Shown here piece by piece: positions 22,075 through 29,300 of a DNA stretch of 64,000 nucleotides (position 1 is its first letter; each line of letters begins with the position of its first letter). The stretch spans positions 1,488,001 to 1,552,000 of the forward strand of contig NZ_NIDE01000014.1 in the NCBI RefSeq assembly GCF_002197845.1, read 5' to 3'. The position numbers and the translations under genes were made by a program. This DNA comes from Fimbriiglobus ruber. GTDB lineage: Bacteria; Planctomycetota; Planctomycetia; Gemmatales; Gemmataceae. The notes beneath the pieces are model-generated. The model was not told where the DNA came from. It ran no database searches and was given only the letters and a program-made list of their open reading frames with translations.

Positions 22075-22313
22075 GGTCGACCCCTGGTACCCCCTTTTTT
22101 CCGCTCGTCGAGAGCGGTCTGAAGACTCCGGGCGGCCAGTTCGTGGACCCGATCCCGGAGTTCGAACTCGGTCTTCCCGAGGAGTTGATCGTCGGACTTA
22201 CTGGCCAACAGGCGGGCGACCCGCTTGGCTTCCTCGCAGAACAGATCCTGGAACCGCTGGTAGAGTTCGTCGGCCCGTTGCTCTTGTTCCGGGGTCAGAG
22301 TGAGTGTGTCCAT
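22071..22313 (-). CDS. ISKra4 accessory first gene
   Basis: An 80-residue helical, charged protein (LTPEQEQRADELYQRFQDLF) ending KKGGTRGRP. It lies at the 5' end of the IS, overlapping the transposase start in an ATGA junction. Small upstream genes in this position are common in ISKra4 elements; the function is unknown, possibly regulatory or a subunit of the transposition complex. Confidence 0.75.
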   Translation of the reverse strand: MDTLTLTPEQEQRADELYQRFQDLFCEEAKRVARLLASKSDDQLLGKTEFELRDRVHELAARSLQTALDERKKGGTRGRP

Positions 22314-22437
22314 GACGGGGCTCGGGGGGTTCGGACGGGGATTTTTAACCTCACCAAAATGCCACCATTAGAGTATCAAAAAATCCGCCCCCTTTTGAGC
22401 TGCCCACCCTACCTCGCCGGGTTCCCGTTTTTGCCCC

Positions 22438-22465
22438 TTGTCGCGCCGAGGGCGGCTGCTACATT
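22438..22465 (+). promoter_or_regulatory. Candidate sigma-70 promoter of rpsO
   Basis: TTGTCG (22438-22443), a 16-bp spacer, and TACATT (22460-22465) lie about 95 bp before rpsO and just outside the IS end at 22407. If right, the IS insertion spared the rpsO promoter. Confidence 0.4.
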
Positions 22466-22558
22466 AGTTCAATCTGTAAGAGCGTATCGCGTTAGTACCA
22501 TTGGTAAGAGTGCGACGCGGCGGAGGATTTAAACAGAGAACGGGTGAGGACCGGGACG

Positions 22559-22828
22559 ATGTCGATCACGAAGGACCGGAAGACCGAGCTGATTCAACAA
22601 TTCAAGCGAGCGGAATCCGACACCGGCTCGCCGGAAGTCCAGATTGCGCTGCTCACGGCCCGGATCAACGAGTTGACCGAGCACATGCGTCAGCACAAGA
22701 AAGACTTCTCCAGCCGACGGGGGCTGCTGAAGATGGTTAGCTCGCGGTCCGACCTGCTCAAATACCTCCGCCAAACCGAGCGGGAACGGTATCTGGCGGT
22801 CATCCAGAAGCTCGGGCTGCGGAAGTAA
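22559..22828 (+). CDS. rpsO: 30S ribosomal protein S15
   Basis: An 89-residue protein with the S15 pattern [38 protein letters not shown] and LLKYLR. It binds 16S rRNA in the platform of the small subunit. The ATG at 22559 follows a GAGGA-containing ribosome-binding site; an earlier in-frame start at 22544 would add five non-conserved residues. It is followed by pnp, the conserved bacterial rpsO-pnp order. In other bacteria S15 and PNPase autoregulate their mRNAs; nothing here shows that directly. Confidence 0.97.
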   Translation: MSITKDRKTELIQQFKRAESDTGSPEVQIALLTARINELTEHMRQHKKDFSSRRGLLKMVSSRSDLLKYLRQTERERYLAVIQKLGLRK

Positions 22829-23004
22829 CCGCGCCGCCTTCGATTTCATGATCGAGCATCGACCGGCATGCGGGAGAAACAGTCTCCCGTGTGCCTGCTC
22901 GCGTTTGTCATGCGGTTTGCCCACACCATTCCCTCACCCGACTGTTTCCACGCCGGCCGACCGCACCCTTGCCGCAACACCGAAATTGCGAAAGGGTTTA
23001 ACAA

Positions 23005-25224
23005 GTGCCTGTCACCCGCATAGAGCGTCCCCTCGGCCAGCACACTCTCGTTCTCGAAACCGGCAAACTCGCCAAGCAAGCCCACGGCGCCGTCACCGCG
23101 TCCATCGGCGACACCGTCGTCCTCGTCGCCAGCGTCGAAGGCTCCAACATCCCGGGCCGCGACTTCTTCCCGCTCACCTGCGATTACCGCGAAAAGACCT
23201 ACGCCGCGGGTAAGTTCCCCGGCGGCTTCATCAAGCGCGAAACCCGCCCCAGCACCAAGGAAACGCTCACGTCCCGGCTCATGGACCGGCCGATCCGCCC
23301 GCTGTTCCCGGTCGGGTACGTCAAAGAAGTCCAGATCATGGCCACGGTCCTGTCGTCCGACAAAGAAGTGGACGCGGACATCCTGGCCATCGTCGGGGCG
23401 AGCGCGTCGCTGCACATCAGCCCAATCCCGTTCACCAAACCGATCGGGGCCGTCCGCGTCGGCCGGGTGGGCGGCGAATTCATCGTGATGCCGACCCACA
23501 CCCAGCTCGAAGAGAGCGAACTCGACATGATCGTCGCCGCCACCCGCGACGCGGTCTGCATGATCGAAGGGTTCGCCCGCGAACTGCCCGAAGACGTCGT
23601 CTCGGACGCCATCGTCTTCGCCCACAAGCACATCCTCACCGTCATCGACGGCATCGAGGAGTTGCGGGAGAAGGCCGGTCTCGGGGCCAAGGTTCTGCCC
23701 CCGGCCCCGGCGCCCGACCCGCTCGTGGACGAACTCCACAAGAAGTACGGCGAGGAGTTCACCAAGCGGTACCTCACCGAGGGCAAGCTGGCCCGGTACG
23801 CGGCCCTGAACGAACTCAAAGACCAGATCAAGAAGCACTACGCCCCCGAAGGCGACGCCGCCCCGGCCCACACGCCCGAGCAGGTGTCGGCCGCGTTCTC
23901 CGCGCTCCGCGAGCGGCTCTTCCAAGAAATCACCATGACCGGCACCCGGATCGACGGCCGCCCGCTCGAACTGGTCCGCCCGATCTGGTGTGAAGTCGGC
24001 ACCCTCCCGCGGACCCACGGGTCGGCGGTCTTCCAGCGGGGCGAAACGCAAGCCCTGGTCGTCGTCACCCTGGGCACCGGCCAGGACGAGCAGAAGGTCG
24101 ACGGACTGCAAGACGAGTACTCGAAGAAGTTCATGCTCGACTACAACTTCCCTCCGTTCAGTGTCGGCGAGTGCAAGCCGATCCGCGGCCCGGGCCGGCG
24201 GGAAATCGGGCACGGGATGCTGGCCGAGCGGTCGCTGAAGGCGGTCATCCCGCCGGCGAGCAAGTTCCCGTACACCATCCGCCTCGTGTCCGAAATTCTG
24301 GAATCGAACGGGTCGTCGAGCATGGCGTCCGTCTGCGGCGGGACGCTGGCGCTGATGGACGCCGGGGTGCCGATCAAGCAGCCGGTGGCCGGCATCTCGA
24401 TCGGCCTCGTCACCCGGGGCGACGAGTACGTCCTGCTGACGGACATCCAGGGCGACGAAGACCACTACGGCGACATGGACTTCAAGGTGGCCGGGACGCC
24501 GAAGGGCGTGACCGGCATCCAGCTCGACATCAAGCTCGACGGGATCAGCGAAGAGATCCTGCGGGCCGCGTTGGAGCAGGCCCGGAAGGCCCGCCTGGAG
24601 ATCCTGAAGTCCATGCTGCTCTCCCTGCGGGCGCCGCGGAAGGAAATCAGCCGGAACGCCCCGCGGTTGCTCCAGGTCAAGATCAACCCGGAGAAGATCG
24701 GCCTGCTCATCGGGCCGGGCGGAAAGAACATCCGGGCGATCCAGGAAGAGACCGGCGCCAAGCTGGACGTCGAGGACGACGGCACCGTGTCGATCGCCCA
24801 CAGCGAGTCCGCCGGGGCCGAGGCGGCCAAGGCGAAGGTCGAGGCGCTGTGCCAGGAAGTCAAGGTCGGGGCGATTTACGAGGGCAAGGTGACGTCGATC
24901 AAGGAGTTCGGCGCGTTCATCGAGATCAGCCCGGGCCGCGACGGCCTCTGCCACATCTCCGAACTCGACACCGGGTACGTCGGCCGGGTGGACGACGTGG
25001 TGAAGGTCGGCGACCGGATCACGGTCAAGGTGATCGCCATCGATGACCAGGACCGCGTGAAGCTGTCCCGCAAGGTGCTCCTCGCCCCGAAGGAAGGCGC
25101 CGAAGGCGACGCACCCCCGCCGCCGCGTCAGGACCGGGGCGACCGTGGCGATCGCGACCGCGGGGATCGTGACCGCGGCGGGGATCGCGGGGGCGACCGT
25201 GGCCCGCGCCGCGAACGGCACTAA
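23005..25224 (+). CDS. pnp: Polyribonucleotide nucleotidyltransferase (PNPase)
   Basis: The 739-residue protein has RNase PH domains at about 10-140 and 320-465 (FPPFSVGE, GRREIGHGMLAERSL, EILESNGSSSMASVCGGTLA), an all-alpha linker, a KH domain at about 555-610 (IGLLIGPGGKNIRAIQEETG) and an S1 domain at about 622-690 (GKVTSIKEFGAFIEI). The tail is a low-complexity Asp-Arg-Gly repeat. It degrades RNA phosphorolytically 3' to 5' as a trimer, often with RNase E. The start is the GTG at 23005 directly before conserved sequence. It shares an operon with rpsO and is closed by a strong terminator. Confidence 0.97.
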   Translation: MPVTRIERPLGQHTLVLETGKLAKQAHGAVTASIGDTVVLVASVEGSNIPGRDFFPLTCDYREKTYAAGKFPGGFIKRETRPSTKETLTSRLMDRPIRPLFPVGYVKEVQIMATVLSSDKEVDADILAIVGASASLHISPIPFTKPIGAVRVGRVGGEFIVMPTHTQLEESELDMIVAATRDAVCMIEGFARELPEDVVSDAIVFAHKHILTVIDGIEELREKAGLGAKVLPPAPAPDPLVDELHKKYGEEFTKRYLTEGKLARYAALNELKDQIKKHYAPEGDAAPAHTPEQVSAAFSALRERLFQEITMTGTRIDGRPLELVRPIWCEVGTLPRTHGSAVFQRGETQALVVVTLGTGQDEQKVDGLQDEYSKKFMLDYNFPPFSVGECKPIRGPGRREIGHGMLAERSLKAVIPPASKFPYTIRLVSEILESNGSSSMASVCGGTLALMDAGVPIKQPVAGISIGLVTRGDEYVLLTDIQGDEDHYGDMDFKVAGTPKGVTGIQLDIKLDGISEEILRAALEQARKARLEILKSMLLSLRAPRKEISRNAPRLLQVKINPEKIGLLIGPGGKNIRAIQEETGAKLDVEDDGTVSIAHSESAGAEAAKAKVEALCQEVKVGAIYEGKVTSIKEFGAFIEISPGRDGLCHISELDTGYVGRVDDVVKVGDRITVKVIAIDDQDRVKLSRKVLLAPKEGAEGDAPPPPRQDRGDRGDRDRGDRDRGGDRGGDRGPRRERH

Positions 25225-25239
25225 CCGTTAGCGGAGTCA

Positions 25240-25294
25240 GATGAACGCACGAGCCGCGGGGGCTGACCCCCGCGGCTCGTGCGTTCATCTTTTT
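25240..25294 (+). terminator. Rho-independent terminator of rpsO-pnp
   Basis: A perfect 23-bp stem (25240-25262 with 25267-25289) closed by a CTGA loop and followed by TTTTT at 25290-25294, 15 bp after the pnp stop. The T-tract exists only on the plus strand, so it serves pnp rather than the convergent methyltransferase gene. Confidence 0.93.
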
Positions 25295-25383
25295 GCGCGG
25301 CCAGGAATGTCATGTGACGTTTCGTCACTCTCGCTCGCATGTCTTCGTACCGTCGGACCCACCGCGGAATTTTGGCCACACCA

Positions 25384-26271
25384 TCATTCCTTCTGATACA
25401 CCGCCCAGAACAAGTCTTCGGACGGGTACGGGACGGCAACCCGGTCGGGGATCAGGGCCGCGCCGCGGGATAACACGCGGGCGAGGGGGCCGTCCGCGGC
25501 CTTGTGCCGGAGGAGGGACTTCGCGTGCGCGGCCCCCAGCCACTTCTGGGGCTTCCCGACCCCGCGCTGCCGGTAGCCCAACCGCGCCAGGGTCGCGCCG
25601 AGAACTTTCGGGGTCCACCAGTGCAGAACGCTCGGCGGGCTGTACTCGTGCCACCCGGGGCCGAGGAACCGGGCGGTCAGACTCTCGCAGTCCCACGTTT
25701 CGACCAGCCAGAGGCCGCCGGGCTTGGTCAGTTCGTCGGCCCGCTCGAACGCCGCCAGCGGGTCGGGCAGGTGCGCGACGACCTGGACGAACGAGACGAG
25801 GTCGAACCGCGGGCCGGGCGGGACCGCGTCGAGTGTGCCGGCGTGGACGTTCAAGCCGAGGTGGTCCCGCGCGTGGGCGGCCATCGCCGGGTTCGGCTCG
25901 ACGCCCTCGCCGACCCACCCGCGGGCGGTGAAGCCGGACAGGATGAACCCGGCCGCGGCCCCCACGTCCAGGACCGCCCCCGGGCGCGGCGCGTACCGCG
26001 CGACCAGCCGCGCGTACCGGTCGCCGTGCCGGCGGAGCAGCGCGGCCCCGGCCAGGTAGTCGGGGTACCCCGCGCCCCCGCCGCGGAAGTAGCCGTCGGC
26101 GTAGACCGTTTCGACGTGGTCGGCCGGCGGGACGTAGCCCGCGAACCGGTGGCCGCACCCAAGGCAGTCGCGGACCGGGAACCCGTCCTTCACGAACCGG
26201 ATTCGGCTCTCGCGCCCACACAGGGGACAAGCGTCGCGGGCTGTCGCACCTGCGGGGTCAACTAAACTCAT
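25384..26271 (-). CDS. Class I SAM-dependent methyltransferase with N-terminal zinc knuckle
   Basis: A 295-residue cytoplasmic protein. Cysteines C15/C18 (CPLCG) and C36/C39 (CLGCG) form a zinc knuckle, and the SAM-binding strand is VLDVGAAAGFILSGF, followed by GVEPNPAMAAHAR (acidic loop) and FDLVSFVQVVAHLPDP. This architecture is shared with methyltransferases acting on sugars or lipids in envelope synthesis; the substrate is unknown. It begins 79 bp after the end of the large kinase gene on the same strand and may be cotranscribed. Confidence 0.85.
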   Translation of the reverse strand: MSLVDPAGATARDACPLCGRESRIRFVKDGFPVRDCLGCGHRFAGYVPPADHVETVYADGYFRGGGAGYPDYLAGAALLRRHGDRYARLVARYAPRPGAVLDVGAAAGFILSGFTARGWVGEGVEPNPAMAAHARDHLGLNVHAGTLDAVPPGPRFDLVSFVQVVAHLPDPLAAFERADELTKPGGLWLVETWDCESLTARFLGPGWHEYSPPSVLHWWTPKVLGATLARLGYRQRGVGKPQKWLGAAHAKSLLRHKAADGPLARVLSRGAALIPDRVAVPYPSEDLFWAVYQKE

Positions 26272-26350
26272 TCGCGTCGCGCCTGGTGTTCGGTCGGGTT
26301 CGGGTTCTTGGCCCGTCGGACCCTTTCGGTATCCGGCGGGGCGCCGGTCG

Positions 26351-29300
26351 CTACGCCGGGCCGTCGAGTACGCTCCGGACTTTCCGCGCGAGCCCGAGGG
26401 GGGTGAACGGCTTTTGCAGGAAGGCGTCCCTGGACCCGACGATGCCGTGGCGGATGATCGTGTCGTCCGTGTACCCGCTGAGGAACAGCACCCGCAACGC
26501 CGGGCACCGCGCCCGAACGATCTCCGAGAGTTCGCGGCCGCTCATCTCGGGCATCACCACGTCCGTCGCGAGCAGGTGGATCGGGCCGGGGTGCGTTTCC
26601 ACGGTCCGGACCGCCTGCGGGCCGCGGCTCGCGAGCAGGACGGTGTACCCCTGCGATTCCAGCGCGACCCGGGCGATCGCGCGGACCGCCTCCTCGTCCT
26701 CGACGAGCAGGACCGTCTCGGTCCCCCGAAGGAGGGGCAGCGGCCGCGGCCCGTCGGGTGTGGGGCTGACGGCTGCGACTCCCGCGACCGGGAACAACAC
26801 CCGGATGGTCGTCCCGACCCCGACCTCGCTGCCGACCGCGATCGCCCCCCCGACCTGGGCGATGATCCCGTGGACGACCGCGAGGCCGAGGCCGGTCCCT
26901 TGGCCGACGTCCTTGGTCGTGAAGAACGGCTCGAAGATCTTCGCCCGCACCTCGGGCGTCATCCCGCACCCGGTGTCGGTCACCGCCAGCTCGGTGTACC
27001 GGCCCGGTTTTAGGTCCGGATAGACCGCCCGGTCGGTCTCGTCGAGGTCGACCGCCCGCGTTTCGATGTCCAACCGCCCGCCGGTGGGCATCGCGTCCCG
27101 GGCGTTGACGGCCAGGTTCATGATCACCTGTTCGACCTGGCCCGGGTCGGCGTTGATCCGGTCCACGTCCGCGCCCTCGGTCACGAACAGCGCGACGTCC
27201 TCCCCGATCAGCCGGCGCAGCAACCGCTCGGACTCCCGGACCAGGGTGTTCAGGTCGAGGACCTGGGGGACGACGATCGCCTTGCGGCTGAACGCCAGGA
27301 GCTGCTGGGTCAGCCGGGCGGCCCGCTCGCCGGCGTCCCGGATGGCCACGACGGATTCCTGCCGGTGGTCGCCCTCGGCCAACTCCCAGAGGAGCAGGTC
27401 GCTGTACCCGTTGATGACGGTCAGGATGTTGTTGAAGTCGTGGGCGACCCCGCCGGCCAACCGGCCGACGGCCTCCATCTTCTGGGCCTGCCGGAACTGG
27501 GCCTCCAGCTTCCGCCGGGCGGTGATGTCGCGGACGACCCCGGTGAAGTGCCGGGCCCCGTCCATCCGGAACTCGGTCACGCTCAGCTCGACCGGGAAGG
27601 GCGTCCCGTCCCGGCGGACGGCCTCCGCCTCCCGGCCGGTCCCGATGACCCGGGCCTCACCGGTCTGGAGGTACCGGGCCAGGTGCCCGGGGAACTGGGT
27701 CCGGTACGGCTCGGGCATGATGGCGGCCAGGGAGTGACCGACCATCTCGGCCGCCGCGTACCCGAACATCCGCTCGGCGGCCGGGTTGACCGACCGGACG
27801 ACCCCGCGGTCGTCGATCGTGATGATGGCGTCGGCCACGCTCCCTAACACCGACCGCAACATGTCGGTGGCCCGCGTCCGCTCGGTCAGGTCGTGGAGTG
27901 CGACCAGGACGGCCGGCTCCCCGCCGTCGGACAGCGGGGTGGCCACGACGAGGACGGGAGCCGTCCGGCCGTCCAGCCGGACGACCCGCTCCTCGACCTC
28001 GGCCCCGGCCGCGCCCCAGCCGCCCTCCCGCAGCCGGGCGATCCGGGCCCGGACGGCGGCGTGGTAGTCCGGGTGGAACACGTCGAACGGGGACTTCCCG
28101 AGGACCTCCCCGACGGCCCGCGCGCCGACCAGGGCGAGGAACGCCGGGTTGCAAAACACGATCCGGGAGTCCGTGTGGACGACCACCGCGCTGGGCAGGA
28201 CGTCGACGAGCCGGCGGTACCGTTCCTCGCTCTCCCGCAGGGCCGCCGCGGTCTGCTTCCGCTCGGTGACGTCCTGCATGAGCGCCACCACCGCCCGCCC
28301 CCCGTCCTCGGTTTCCAGCAGCGACGTGGAGATGCAGACGATCCGGCGGGCCCCGTCCTTCCGGGTGATCTCCCACTCCTCCGCCCGCAGGTCGTCGCCG
28401 TCCCGCATCCGGTCCATGCGGGCGGCGGCCCGGGCTCGGACGTCCGGGTCGGGGTAGACCGTCTGGTACCACCCCAGGCGGTTCATCTCCTCGATCGTGT
28501 ACCCGGTCAGGGCCGTCATCTGGTCGTTCCATAGGGTGAACCGGAGGTACGGGAACTCGGGCACCCTGGCGCAGACGCAGATCCCCTCGGCCGCCGTCTG
28601 GATGACCGCCTCGCGGAACAGGTGGCTCTTGCGGATCGTTTCCTCGGCCCGCTTCCGGTCGGTCACGTCGGCGAGGAAGCCGTGCCAGATGATCCCGCCG
28701 TCCGGCTCGCGGGTCGGGACCGAGTGCCCCTCGACCCAGATCTCCCCGCGGTCGGGGCTCAGCACCCGGAACTCGTCCCGCCACGGGGCCAGGTCGCGGG
28801 CCGAGGCGTCGATGACGGTCCGGACCCGGGCGGCGTCGGCGGGGTGGAGCCGCGCCGCGGCCGGGGCGTCGTCGTCGACCAGCGCCTCGGGCGGGACGCC
28901 GTACAGGGCCGCGATCCCGGGGCTCGCGTACGGGAAGCAGGCCGTCCCGTCCGGCCGCCGGCGGTACGAGTGGATCACCCCGGGGGCGGTGGCCGCGATC
29001 GTGGTGAACCGGTCCCGCTCGGCGCGGAGGGCGTCCGCGGCCGCCTTCTGGTCCTCGATGTCCGTACACGTCCCGAGCCACCGGGCGACGGCCCCGTCCG
29101 CGGCCCGGACCGCGACCTGCCGGGCGACGTGCCACCGGTACGAGTCGTCCGGCTGGCGGATGCGGAACTCGACGTCCCGCGGTTGCTCGGTCCGGATGAC
29201 TTCGCCCCACACCGCCGCGGTTCGCGGGAAATCGTCCGGGTGGATGCGGTGTTCCCACGACCACCCCGCGAGGTCGCCCGGGGTGGCCCCGGTGTACGAG

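Larger units (their letters stand above)
20886..22407 (-). mobile_element. ISKra4-type insertion sequence, complete
   Basis: It contains two overlapping genes (22071-22313 and 20917-22074). The ends are imperfect inverted repeats of about 24 bp (GTGAGC...AAGGGGGCAGA against GTGGGC...AAGGGGGCGGA, 16 of 24 identical). The sequence CCCTACCTCGCCGGGT occurs directly repeated at 20872-20887 and 22407-22422; 13 bp of it lie strictly outside the element. It separates mgtC from rpsO. It appears intact and may be active. Confidence 0.8.

Noticed and set aside
22846-25221. Long open frame antisense to pnp
   Set aside because: The frame owes its length to high G+C and the Asp/Arg/Gly-rich tail; there is no start signal or domain, and PNPase explains the conservation.
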